From: CAZXMB01 sp964641715
Lineage (GTDB): Bacteria > Desulfobacterota > BSN033 > UBA1163
Direction: 5' to 3'
DNA: 18,172 nucleotides
Assembly: GCA_964641715.1 (NCBI GenBank)
Contig: CAZXMB010000050.1
Location: 1-18,172 of the forward strand
The number at the start of each line of letters is the position of its first letter. The stretch's first letter is position 1. Made by a program: the position numbers and the translations under genes. Positions 1 to 6,747 of the stretch are shown here, piece after piece. The notes beneath the pieces are model-generated. The model was given only the letters and a program-made list of their open reading frames with translations, had not been told where the DNA came from and made no database searches.

Positions 1-44
1 AAAACCGTGATCAGCAATGCAGTGAATACCCATTTCCTTTTCAT
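1..44 (-). CDS. 5' end of an exported protein (partial, runs off the window)
   Basis: On the minus strand an ATG at 44-42 begins MKRKWVFTALLITV and stays open to the edge of the window. Two lysines and an arginine followed by a hydrophobic run look like the start of a signal peptide. A very strong Shine-Dalgarno (AAAGGAGGAG, 48-57) sits 3 bases before the ATG, which supports a real gene start. It lies 109 bases downstream of the aminotransferase gene on the same strand and could be the last visible gene of that operon. Only 14 codons are visible, so the product cannot be named; a periplasmic binding protein is one guess. Confidence 0.6.
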   Translation of the reverse strand, partial: MKRKWVFTALLITV

Positions 45-79
45 AATCTCCTCCTTTCTGTTGCTTTGTCTATGGACTT

Positions 80-140
80 GTCATGGCGAGCCATCTCTTC
101 AAATTGGGATTGCCTTGGGGCAAAAATCCCTCGCAATGAT
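80..140. repeat. Inverted-repeat element with GTCATTGCGAG-like ends
   Basis: GTCATGGCGAG (80-90) and CTCGCAATGAT (130-140) form an 11-bp inverted repeat with two mismatches. Inside lies an imperfect hairpin: GGGATTGCC (106-114), loop TTGG, then GGCAAAAATCCC (119-130). Ends of the type GTCATTGCGAG are familiar from small dispersed non-coding repeats in many bacterial genomes; that assignment is from memory. The element fills most of the space between the aminotransferase stop and the partial gene. On the minus strand it might also weaken read-through, but no T-run follows the stem. Confidence 0.5.
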
Positions 141-153
141 ACCTCTTTTTGCC

Positions 154-1320
154 TCAATGCCTTGAAAGATAATCCAATGCCTCGCTCGCACCTCCTTTCG
201 AGAATGGGATTTTGGTCAGGGATAAGCCCATTTCAATTCCGCACAGAGTCGCGGCCAGCATCAACTCGTTGAAGTCACCGAGATGTCCGATTCGAAAGAT
301 CTTTCCTTTCAGTTTTCCGAGACCCGTACCAAGGGACATATTGAACTTTTTCAGAATAATCCCACGAAGCTCATCCGCATGATATCCATCGGGCATCAGG
401 ACTGCGGTGAGGGAATGGCTATACTCCTGAGGATTCACGCAGAGGATTTCAAGCCCCCATGCCCGAACTGCCCGGCGTGTGGCCTCAGCCAGACGTCTGT
501 GACGGTCAAAAACATTTTCCAGTCCTTCTTCGGATAACATCCTGAGGGATTCACGAAGACCATAGAGAAGATTGGTGGCAGGGGTATAGGGAAAGAACCC
601 TGACCGGTTATCGTTTAACATTGCCTCCCAGTCCCAGTATGACTTGCGGAACCGGGATGCCTTAGAGGCGTTCAGGCCTTTTTCGCTGATGGCGTTGAGT
701 CCAAGACCGGGAGGAAGCATCAGACCCTTCTGGGAGCAGGCCACGGTCACATCCACTCCCCATTCATCGTGACGATAATCGATCGAGGCGAGGGAAGAGA
801 TCGTATCCACCATCAGAAGGGCCGGGTGATGGGCACGGTCGATCGCTTTGCGAATATCCGCTACCCGGCTGGTGACCCCTGTGGAGGTTTCATTATGGAC
901 AACAGCTACGGCCTTGATATTCTGATTCCGGTCTTCGGAAAGTTTCATTTCAACGATAGAGGGGTCAACGCCGTGGCGCCAATCTCCGGGAACGAAGTCA
1001 ACTTCAAGGCCGAGTTTCACTGCCATGTTCCGCCAGAGGGTTGCAAAATGGCCTGTTTCAAACATCAAGATCTTATCCCGTGGGGAAAGGGTGTTCACCA
1101 GAGCGGCTTCCCACGCCCCTGTTCCTGAGGAGGGATAGATGACCACTTTCCCGGAGGTTTTAAAGATTGATTTCAACCCCTCCATCACCTCAAGGGTGAG
1201 TTGAGCAAAATCAGGCCCCCGGTGGTCGATCGTTGGACGGGCCATTGCCCTCAGAACACGGTCCGGGACATTGGTCGGACCCGGGATCTGAAGAAAATGT
1301 CTTCCGCTCTGATAGGTCAT
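154..1320 (-). CDS. Class V aminotransferase (serine/alanine-glyoxylate aminotransferase-like)
   Basis: This is a 388-aa PLP-dependent class V (fold type I) aminotransferase of the alanine-glyoxylate / serine-glyoxylate / serine-pyruvate type, which moves an amino group between small amino acids and 2-oxo acids in the cytosol. Visible signs are the N-terminal PGPTNVP (residues 13-19), HRGPDF (33-38), the SSGTGAWEAA cofactor-phosphate region (64-73), and the PLP-lysine region CSQKGLMLPPGL with Lys198. The length is normal for the family. The start is ATG with GGGAG about 9 bases upstream. It follows the CooS-like gene after a 138-base spacer that carries a repeat, so it may be co-transcribed with it. 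The exact amino donor cannot be told from sequence; glyoxylate-serine exchange would fit one-carbon or serine-cycle metabolism, but that is inference. Confidence 0.88.
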   Translation of the reverse strand: MTYQSGRHFLQIPGPTNVPDRVLRAMARPTIDHRGPDFAQLTLEVMEGLKSIFKTSGKVVIYPSSGTGAWEAALVNTLSPRDKILMFETGHFATLWRNMAVKLGLEVDFVPGDWRHGVDPSIVEMKLSEDRNQNIKAVAVVHNETSTGVTSRVADIRKAIDRAHHPALLMVDTISSLASIDYRHDEWGVDVTVACSQKGLMLPPGLGLNAISEKGLNASKASRFRKSYWDWEAMLNDNRSGFFPYTPATNLLYGLRESLRMLSEEGLENVFDRHRRLAEATRRAVRAWGLEILCVNPQEYSHSLTAVLMPDGYHADELRGIILKKFNMSLGTGLGKLKGKIFRIGHLGDFNELMLAATLCGIEMGLSLTKIPFSKGGASEALDYLSRH

Positions 1321-1412
1321 AGTAAAGAAACTCCCTATTTAATAAGCCAATGTTCGAGAGATCAGGAAGGGATTATATGGTTTGTCTTTAAAATCTTTTA
1401 CCCTATCCCTCT

Positions 1413-1447
1413 CACCCTGACCCAAACGGGCCTCGTAACCTTAACCC
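1413..1447 (-). repeat. Intercistronic repeat, copy A
   Basis: Read on the minus strand, this spacer contains GGTTACGAGGCCCGTTTGGG followed by TCAGGG. It aligns with similar pieces at 3741-3792 (minus) and 12661-12705 (plus), which share GGTT(A/G)AGG-like flanks around a short imperfect stem centred on CCGTTTGG or CCGGTTCG. It lies between the CooS-like gene and the aminotransferase, in the sense direction of the operon. The homology is judged by eye. Confidence 0.4.
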
Positions 1448-1458
1448 AAAGACTATTT

Positions 1459-3174
1459 TTACTTCCAGGGTTTTCCACTGATACTGAAACCTTCTTCTCC
1501 TTTTAGGGTCTTGATGATCAGGTCTGCCTTTGTTAAGGCCTCCATCTTCTTCTCCATGGGGATATTCAACTTTGAGCCGAACTTTTCCTGACATAATTTG
1601 GAGAGGGTATCCATCGTTTTCTGGCTCCCTGTGATGGGTAAGGCAGGCCAGAAATAAGTCGGAATACCCATGGCCACCATCCACAGGGCCTGGGTCACCT
1701 CCGAACTTCGGTTTGCCTCCGGGAAACAGGCAACAATGGGATAACTTTGAAGTCCCTTTTTCCCAACTCTCATCATTTCCAGCAGAAGGTTCAGGGCCCC
1801 TTCCTCTCCAAAATCGAGGACAGGTGGGATTTCCTTTTTTAGAGAGGAGAGGACTTTTGATAGGTTTTCTCCGCAGTTCTTCTTTGTCCCGATGGGATTG
1901 AGGAGTCCATACTTGGCCAGAGCCCTACTCGCCTCTCCCTGAGAGACGCAGAGGATATCATTCCTTAACAATTCCTGCGTCATCAGGAGGGTCTCCTGAT
2001 CCTGTGTATACTTCACATTGTTACTTCCGGACAGGACCACGATCCCCTTCAATTGTCCCTTATTTAATGCTTCAACGATCCTTTTTATATCCGGATCTTC
2101 AGGAGAAAACCCCATCATGGCCACTTCTCTGATCTCAGGAATATCCCTCGGAATATGGCGACGGAAGTCAAAGGATTTTATGGCCTGTTCAACGACTTCC
2201 CTTGCAAACTTTCCGATGTCTTTCCTTCTGCTCAATCCATCGGCTGAGATAAGGGAGACTTCAAATTCCTTGGCCACTCTAAATAAGGACGGATTGACGG
2301 ATTGGTTCCCCGCCACAACGAGATCAACCGCTCCTGTCATCAGAGGGATCTCCTGGGAACCGTAGCCGGTCAATATCGGGAAGTGGAAAGGAGGGATGAG
2401 TGGACTGGTACAGGCGCCTGTGACCTGAACTCCCATTTTTTCTGCAACGTCTAAGATCTTCTTTTTAAGGATAGGGGAGAGAGGGCCGCAGATCAGGAGG
2501 TTGGGCGTTTTGTTCTTAAGAACACCCAGATTGACTTCGATCTTTGTGGGGTCCTGATCTCCGAAGACAGATCTTTTTAGCTTTCCATATAGCCACTGGG
2601 ATGTCCCTCCGAGAAGGGCGGATTTGAATGCCCGGAGGAGAATCTCTTCCACCCCTGCGATCCCTCCCTCCAATGTCTGGGAGGATTTAAAGAGATCTCT
2701 TGCCACCCCTTCGGGTAAAATTCCGTTCTCTTTCCAGCCCTGAATCAAAGGCTTTGGAAATTCTTTCATCATCAGGCTCCCGCCGTCTTTGAAAAGGCCC
2801 TGGATCTCCTTAAGGACCTGATCGGTTTTTGCCTTATTCCTGGGTCTAATCTGTTTTGATTCGACCTCCTCCGCAAATTCACTGATCCGATCGAGACAGG
2901 TCATGGTCCCCTTGAGGGCCAATCTCAAAAGAGACTGACTGGCAAGGACATCCTTGTCCTTTCCGCAGACGCCCATTTTATTCGAATCACGGAAGGGATG
3001 ACTGATGCAGGGTCCCTGAAGACAGTCCCGGCAGCTCAAACCCGTTTCACAGAAACCGCATTCCGGAAGCTGTCCCTCATAGCGGTCCCATACCAGTGAA
3101 ATCTCACTCTCTGCGGCTTTGGGCAAAAAATATTCCACCGCTTGATCGATCGTCTTCTTCTGAATGAATTCCAT
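1459..3174 (-). CDS. CooS-like carbon monoxide dehydrogenase homologue lacking the C-cluster ligands
   Basis: This 571-aa protein belongs to the anaerobic Ni,Fe-CO dehydrogenase (CooS) family, but is shorter than the usual ~630-640 aa. The N-terminus has PECGFCETGLSCRDCLQGPC (38-56) and GVCG, giving C39, C42, C48, C51, C56 and C70. C48, C51, C56 and C70 match the B-cluster. At the D-cluster, C39 is kept but the usual C47 is Ser47. The CODH fold is clear from NLGVLK (215-220), TGAVDLVV (280-287) and GSNN (383-386). However, the C-cluster ligand positions are replaced: HGH reads CGP (229-231), the Cys of VQC is Ser292, GCNN is GSNN (Ser384), TGCA is QGEA (Glu414), and GSC is GEE (Glu458). Only C255 lies near the expected Cys295 position. 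A Lys in GSQK (519) matches the conserved lysine near the active site. It is probably an electron-transfer or scaffold homologue rather than a CO oxidiser. SD AGGAG precedes the ATG. No cooC maturation gene is present. Confidence 0.88.
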   Translation of the reverse strand: MEFIQKKTIDQAVEYFLPKAAESEISLVWDRYEGQLPECGFCETGLSCRDCLQGPCISHPFRDSNKMGVCGKDKDVLASQSLLRLALKGTMTCLDRISEFAEEVESKQIRPRNKAKTDQVLKEIQGLFKDGGSLMMKEFPKPLIQGWKENGILPEGVARDLFKSSQTLEGGIAGVEEILLRAFKSALLGGTSQWLYGKLKRSVFGDQDPTKIEVNLGVLKNKTPNLLICGPLSPILKKKILDVAEKMGVQVTGACTSPLIPPFHFPILTGYGSQEIPLMTGAVDLVVAGNQSVNPSLFRVAKEFEVSLISADGLSRRKDIGKFAREVVEQAIKSFDFRRHIPRDIPEIREVAMMGFSPEDPDIKRIVEALNKGQLKGIVVLSGSNNVKYTQDQETLLMTQELLRNDILCVSQGEASRALAKYGLLNPIGTKKNCGENLSKVLSSLKKEIPPVLDFGEEGALNLLLEMMRVGKKGLQSYPIVACFPEANRSSEVTQALWMVAMGIPTYFWPALPITGSQKTMDTLSKLCQEKFGSKLNIPMEKKMEALTKADLIIKTLKGEEGFSISGKPWK

Positions 3175-3211
3175 CTCCTGCTCCTTTCTATCTCCTCAGA
3201 TAAAGCCCAAC

Positions 3212-3239
3212 ATTCCAGTATTCCGATATTCCCAATATT
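3212..3239. repeat. Short tandem ATTCC repeat in spacer
   Basis: ATTCCAGT (3212-3219), ATTCCGAT (3220-3227) and ATTCCCAAT (3228-3236) are three degenerate tandem units of 8-9 bases, followed by a partial ATT. They occupy the 70-base space between the cooF-like and CooS-like genes. No coding potential is seen. They may simply be a slippage-prone microsatellite or part of a dispersed repeat family. Confidence 0.5.
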
Positions 3240-3244
3240 GATAA

Positions 3245-3697
3245 CTAAAACGCCTTCGTCCTGTAATCTTTTCTCTCCTCCAGCCTCAACGCCTGGGTGG
3301 GACAGACCTCCGCACAGATGGGGTAGCCCATGTTGCGGCAGCGATCGCATTTGACCGCCACTCTCATCGAGGGAGAGGGGTTGATAATTCCGAAGGGGCA
3401 TGCCATCACACACATCCAGCAGGCAATACAGGTGGGCTCGTTGACAAAGACGAGCCCTGTTTCCGGGTCTCTCCGCATCGTCCCGTTGGGACAGGCCTCG
3501 ATACAGGGAGCCCCCTCACAGTGCCGGCACTGGAGGGCGAAATCTTTTCCTTCGACATAGACCCGTGGCACGGGTTGAGGATTTTCATGGATCGCCTGAT
3601 AGAGTTCTTTGGAGACAGAGGAGATCTCTGTTGCACACCAGAGCTCACATTGATGGCATCCCGTACATTTTGTTTTATCAACCATTAATATTTTCAC
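3245..3697 (-). CDS. cooF: CooF-like ferredoxin with four 4Fe-4S clusters
   Basis: This 150-aa electron-transfer protein is of the CooF/HycB/DmsB type, and CooF normally carries electrons from CooS to a hydrogenase or oxidoreductase. Four cysteine sets are visible: C11/C14/C17/C21, C57/C60/C65/C69, C90/C93/C96/C100 and C117/C120/C128/C132, enough for four 4Fe-4S clusters. No signal peptide is seen, so it should be cytosolic. The start is taken as GTG at 3697 because GGAGG lies about 6 bases upstream; an in-frame ATG at 3685 is possible. It lies 70 bases before the CooS-like gene and 103 bases after the NAD(P)/FAD oxidoreductase. CooF-oxidoreductase-CooS order is a known type of CODH cluster, so these three probably form one electron-transfer unit. 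Confidence 0.88.
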   Translation of the reverse strand: MKILMVDKTKCTGCHQCELWCATEISSVSKELYQAIHENPQPVPRVYVEGKDFALQCRHCEGAPCIEACPNGTMRRDPETGLVFVNEPTCIACWMCVMACPFGIINPSPSMRVAVKCDRCRNMGYPICAEVCPTQALRLEERKDYRTKAF

Positions 3698-3740
3698 TCT
3701 CTCCTCCCGGTGGGTTTGAGTCCTGTGGTTTATTTATGAC

Positions 3741-3792
3741 CTGACCTTTACCCTTGAGCCAAACGGGCATCCTCGCCTTTACCCTCAACCCT
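3741..3792 (-). repeat. Intercistronic repeat, copy B
   Basis: On the minus strand the spacer reads GGGTTGAGGGTAAAGGCGAG, then GATGCCCGTTTGGCTCAAGG, then GTAAAGG. It matches copies at 1413-1447 and 12661-12705 in the order GGTTGAGG, purine-rich stretch, CCGTTTGG-like core, TCAAGG/TTAGG. It fills the 103-base space between the oxidoreductase and cooF-like genes, again in sense orientation. Confidence 0.45.
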
Positions 3793-3800
3793 TCGGCCTG

Positions 3801-5108
3801 TTAGAGCCCTGTATCCATGATCTCTTTGAATTCGGTTTCCGTGAACCGGTCTGCATTTCTTCTGATCAGGGGCAGGAGGTCCATGAAATTAAGATTTCTG
3901 CTCATCAGCAGCGGGATGTAATCCGAGACATCGACCTTTTTCTTCAGGAGTGTCTGGTAGAGTCCAGCCTTCTGGGTTTGACCCACGAGAATGGCTCCTG
4001 CCAACCTGCCATTTTTGATGATCAGTTTCTTATAAATGTCCCTCGTCCTTCTTTTGATCTCCTGGAAGGATTCTCCACCCTCACAGGTCGAACAGGTTTC
4101 CGAATGGGTGAGCCCCATGGAGATGGCTGGGACACCGATAAAATTCCCGATGGAATTCCTCCTGAAAGATCCTTCGTAGAGTGTCTTTTTGCCAGCCATA
4201 TTTAATCCCGCAACCCGGCCCTGTTCAATGGCACAGGGCCAGATCGCATTGATCCAGTTTGAGTCCCTGGTAATGTCATAAGTTTCGGTCACATCCCCGG
4301 CGGAATAGATATCCCGGACGCTCGTCCTCATCTCCTCATTCACCCGGATCCCTCCGAGAGACCCTATTTCGATCTCTGCCGTCTTCGCCAGTTCAATGGC
4401 GGGCCTGACGCCCACCGAGAGGATGACCGTGTCGCATTCGATCTCCCGGGATTCGGTGATCACGCTTCTGACGCGGCCATTTCCTTTGAACTGGAGTGCC
4501 TTCTCGCCGGTGATCGTCTTGATCCCGAGCTCCTCAATTCTTTTCTGAATGAGGGAGGCCGATTCTTCATCAAAAACGGTTGGAAGGACCTGTCCCAATT
4601 GTTCAATTAAGGTAACCTCCATTCCTCTTCTTCTCAGGCTGATGGAGGATTCCACACCCACACTTCCCGCTCCGATGACCACTGCCTTCTTACCTCTGAG
4701 ATGATAGATCTTTTCCGCATCCGCCATCGTTTTCAGAGTGGAGACCCCTTCTTTCCGAATACCCTGGATGGGAGGGACGATCGGATTTCCTCCCGTGGCT
4801 AAAAGAAGTTTATCAAAGGGGTAGGTTTCTCCGTCTTCCGCTTGAACGGCCTTTGAGCTGATGGAGACCTCACGGATTCTCACTCCGAGATGTGGGGTGA
4901 CCCTCATCTGTTCGAAGAAGTCCGCAGTTCTGAAATTCAGGAGAGGCTTTGAAAGTTCTTCGGCAATATAGTAAGGCAGGAGTACCCTTGAGAAGAGGGG
5001 GGTATCCTCGTCGCTGAATAGATCAATCGATGATTCACGATCAATGGACCGGATGGTCTCCACCGCGCTGATCCCGGAGGCACTTCCCCCGATGATGACA
5101 TATTGCAT
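3801..5108 (-). CDS. NAD(P)/FAD-dependent pyridine nucleotide-disulfide oxidoreductase (FNOR)
   Basis: This 435-aa flavoprotein of the NADH oxidase / CoA-disulfide reductase / rubredoxin reductase-like group should pass electrons between an iron-sulfur partner and NAD(P). The FAD-binding Rossmann motif is IIGGSASG (5-12), the NAD(P)-binding motif VVIGAGSVGVE (143-153), and the second FAD motif YSAGDV (268-273). The segment SRVLLPYY (40-47) resembles NirB-type proteins, and no disulfide-redox CxxxxC motif is present. A C339-x2-C342 pair (CSTC) follows in the C-terminal part. SD AAGGAG precedes the ATG. Neighbours are a CooF-like ferredoxin and a CooS homologue, a known CODH-FNOR combination. 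The electron direction and the pyridine nucleotide used are not evident. Confidence 0.87.
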   Translation of the reverse strand: MQYVIIGGSASGISAVETIRSIDRESSIDLFSDEDTPLFSRVLLPYYIAEELSKPLLNFRTADFFEQMRVTPHLGVRIREVSISSKAVQAEDGETYPFDKLLLATGGNPIVPPIQGIRKEGVSTLKTMADAEKIYHLRGKKAVVIGAGSVGVESSISLRRRGMEVTLIEQLGQVLPTVFDEESASLIQKRIEELGIKTITGEKALQFKGNGRVRSVITESREIECDTVILSVGVRPAIELAKTAEIEIGSLGGIRVNEEMRTSVRDIYSAGDVTETYDITRDSNWINAIWPCAIEQGRVAGLNMAGKKTLYEGSFRRNSIGNFIGVPAISMGLTHSETCSTCEGGESFQEIKRRTRDIYKKLIIKNGRLAGAILVGQTQKAGLYQTLLKKKVDVSDYIPLLMSRNLNFMDLLPLIRRNADRFTETEFKEIMDTGL

Positions 5109-5131
5109 GATGATCTCCTTCTCACTGCGAA

Positions 5132-5779
5132 TTAATACAGGCTATGCACCATATATAAGGGCAGTAATTCCTTAAGGAGTTTGATCCCGCGGGCCGGATT
5201 ATAATTGCCACAGGTACAGCACTTGGCCATCTCCAGACACGCCTCCTCAACGGTCTTTCGTCCCCGTTTAACATCCCTGACCATTTTCCGGATCAGGTTG
5301 GCCCCGATCATGGCATGACCGCACATGGTATGGGTCTTCAGGATCTCAAATTCGGGCAGGAGCTCTTTGCGGCCCCATGTCCCCAGGGAATATTCAATGG
5401 TATGGATTCTGCCCAATCCGGCCTCTTCCATGCACTGCTGGACGATGTCGCTTATGCCGGAAATGATCACGGAGATCCCCGGCCTTTTCTCCTTCAGGTC
5501 TTTCAACAGAGAGACAATCTTCTCCCGATTATCAAAGGTGCACTGGACAATCGTCCCGTCTGTAACATGGCTCAGGATATCATCCATTGTGGTGTTATAG
5601 ATATTGCCTGTCTTCATATCGCCAAGATTGACAGGGCCATTCTTATAACAGAGGCTTAAGAACTCCCGAGTCTTGGGGGCAGAACCTGGCTTGTTGATTC
5701 CTGTGGCCGGACATCCCAGGACCACAAAGTCACCCTTCAAATCTTCGAAATCCCCTCTTCGGTGTAAACTGTGGGTCAT
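5132..5779 (-). CDS. Cys-rich protein of unknown family in the CooS-like operon
   Basis: I do not recognise this 215-aa protein. No signal peptide or transmembrane segment is evident, so it is probably cytosolic. Cysteines lie at 23 (LGCPATG), 44, 80, 116, 153 (MCGHAMIGAN), 181, 187, 188 and 190 (CCTCGNYNPARG). The C-terminal cysteines could bind an iron-sulfur cluster or another metal, but their spacing does not match a classical ferredoxin. The middle part (GISVIISGISDIVQQCMEEAG) looks like an alpha/beta fold. The ATG has GAGGAG 8 bases upstream. It lies 12 bases after the 250-aa ferredoxin-domain gene and 23 bases before the oxidoreductase gene, so it is very likely translated with them. 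A role in assembling or feeding the iron-sulfur complex is only a guess. Confidence 0.75.
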   Translation of the reverse strand: MTHSLHRRGDFEDLKGDFVVLGCPATGINKPGSAPKTREFLSLCYKNGPVNLGDMKTGNIYNTTMDDILSHVTDGTIVQCTFDNREKIVSLLKDLKEKRPGISVIISGISDIVQQCMEEAGLGRIHTIEYSLGTWGRKELLPEFEILKTHTMCGHAMIGANLIRKMVRDVKRGRKTVEEACLEMAKCCTCGNYNPARGIKLLKELLPLYMVHSLY

Positions 5780-5791
5780 GATGATTCTCCT

Positions 5792-6544
5792 CTATTGATC
5801 CTCATAGAACTTGAAGGCCGGCTCTCCGAGGCCCATATTATTTTTGGTATTGATGGAATACCAGTACCCCAATCTTTCCAGGACGGGTTTGATGGGAATC
5901 TCTCCCTCCGGAGAAACTTTGGTGATCACTTCTACCGTAAAAACAGAGCTGATCTTTTTGGAAGCCCTCCGGATTGCCTCCAGGATCGCCGGGAGATTCT
6001 CCAGTTTGCATTTGCCCTCCACAATGGCAGAGGTTGCCTTTTCAGCGAGGATATCATCCCTGAGCTTTCCGGTTTTTTTATCCGACATGAAGTGGGTGAT
6101 GGGATTTTCCCCGGCAAACTCATATCCCAGAGGAGCCAGTTCCATGGCCACAATCTCGACATCTCTGAAATAGGCTCCCACTCCGGGCCTTCCCAGTTCG
6201 ATTCCAACGCCCGCCTCTCCGGGACGGAATCGGCCCGAGACATCATTGGTCTTCATCTCCTCCGTCCCCCGGCCAGGGACCTGGGAACCCTTAAATTCGA
6301 TCAGGGGATTGCTCAAAATGCTCCGGACCTCCCTAGGCCAGGGCGTTTCAGGCTGATAGAGGGCCTTGACCGGGCAGATATTGGCCCTCAGGCAGACCCC
6401 GCAATCCGTACATCTTTCCTGATCGATTTCGATAAAAACTCTTCCGGGGATTTTGTCATGCCGTTTAAATGTCTGGATTCTTCCCATGGGGCAGAAGGGG
6501 AAACATCTCTTGCAGGCAACACATTTATCCGGATCGGCCTTCAT
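5792..6544 (-). CDS. Two-cluster 4Fe-4S protein with an unrecognised C-terminal domain
   Basis: The first gene of the operon encodes 250 aa. The N-terminal ~60 residues form a ferredoxin domain: C8/C11/C14/C18 and C45/C48/C51/C57, the second set with five residues between its last two cysteines (CLRANIC). The remaining ~190 residues have no iron-sulfur motif. They contain RPGEAGVGIELGRPGVGAYF (107-126), a region rich in Gly and Glu, and an alpha/beta C-terminus; I do not recognise this domain. No signal peptide is seen. SD GGAGGG precedes the ATG by about 4 bases. A promoter and a palindromic operator candidate lie just upstream. It may be the electron input or output partner of the CooS-like/CooF-like unit, but this rests on position alone. 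Confidence 0.8.
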   Translation of the reverse strand: MKADPDKCVACKRCFPFCPMGRIQTFKRHDKIPGRVFIEIDQERCTDCGVCLRANICPVKALYQPETPWPREVRSILSNPLIEFKGSQVPGRGTEEMKTNDVSGRFRPGEAGVGIELGRPGVGAYFRDVEIVAMELAPLGYEFAGENPITHFMSDKKTGKLRDDILAEKATSAIVEGKCKLENLPAILEAIRRASKKISSVFTVEVITKVSPEGEIPIKPVLERLGYWYSINTKNNMGLGEPAFKFYEDQ

Positions 6545-6582
6545 AAACCCTCCATTTTCAAGAATTGCCTACCTTTCATATA

Positions 6583-6592
6583 TTGTATACAA
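6583..6592. promoter_or_regulatory. Palindromic operator candidate TTGTATACAA
   Basis: TTGTATACAA is a perfect 10-bp palindrome 39 bases before the first gene of the CooS-like operon. From the promoter proposed at 6622-6650 it would lie at roughly +25 to +34, a place where a bound protein could block transcription. The pattern T-N-G-T...A-C-N-A is typical of GntR/FadR-family operators. No regulator gene is in the window. Confidence 0.45.
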
Positions 6593-6621
6593 ATTTGGGA
6601 TTTTAATCGGATGCTGGAGAT

Positions 6622-6650
6622 TTTTTACAATATCCAAGAACCAATGTCAA
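6622..6650 (-). promoter_or_regulatory. Sigma-70-type promoter of the CooS-like operon
   Basis: On the minus strand a perfect -35 box TTGACA (6650-6645) is followed after 17 bases by TAAAAA (6627-6622; four of six consensus bases). The start point would be near 6615, about 70 bases before the ATG of the 250-aa gene. Confidence 0.5.
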
Positions 6651-6747
6651 GAAAATTAAATTATAAATAATACTTTTAAATTACAATGGGTTACAGATAT
6701 TATAGTATTTTGAAGGTAAAAATAGCCATTTTTAGCAAAAAAGGAAA

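Noticed and set aside
769..1128. Plus-strand open frame inside the aminotransferase
   Set aside because: It is antisense to the conserved aminotransferase core and has no family signature.
1459..3174. The CooS-like protein as a hydroxylamine reductase (hybrid cluster protein)
   Set aside because: The hybrid-cluster Cys ligands are also missing, while the CODH-type blocks NLGVLK, TGAVDLVV and the CooS B-cluster spacing are present.
3036..3413. Minus-strand frame overlapping the ends of the cooF-like and CooS-like genes
   Set aside because: It overlaps two well-supported genes in another frame and shows no domain; its Cys content comes from the overlapping ferredoxin and CODH codons.
3245..3697. 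The four-cluster ferredoxin as a subunit of a molybdenum oxidoreductase (DmsB/HycB type)
   Set aside because: The motif alone allows it, but no molybdopterin catalytic or membrane subunit is nearby, and the CooS-like gene follows directly.
5771..6670. Long plus-strand open frame of 299 codons opposite the 250-aa Fe-S gene
   Set aside because: It lies antisense to a gene with two clear ferredoxin motifs and a good ribosome site, and its own translation shows no recognisable domain.
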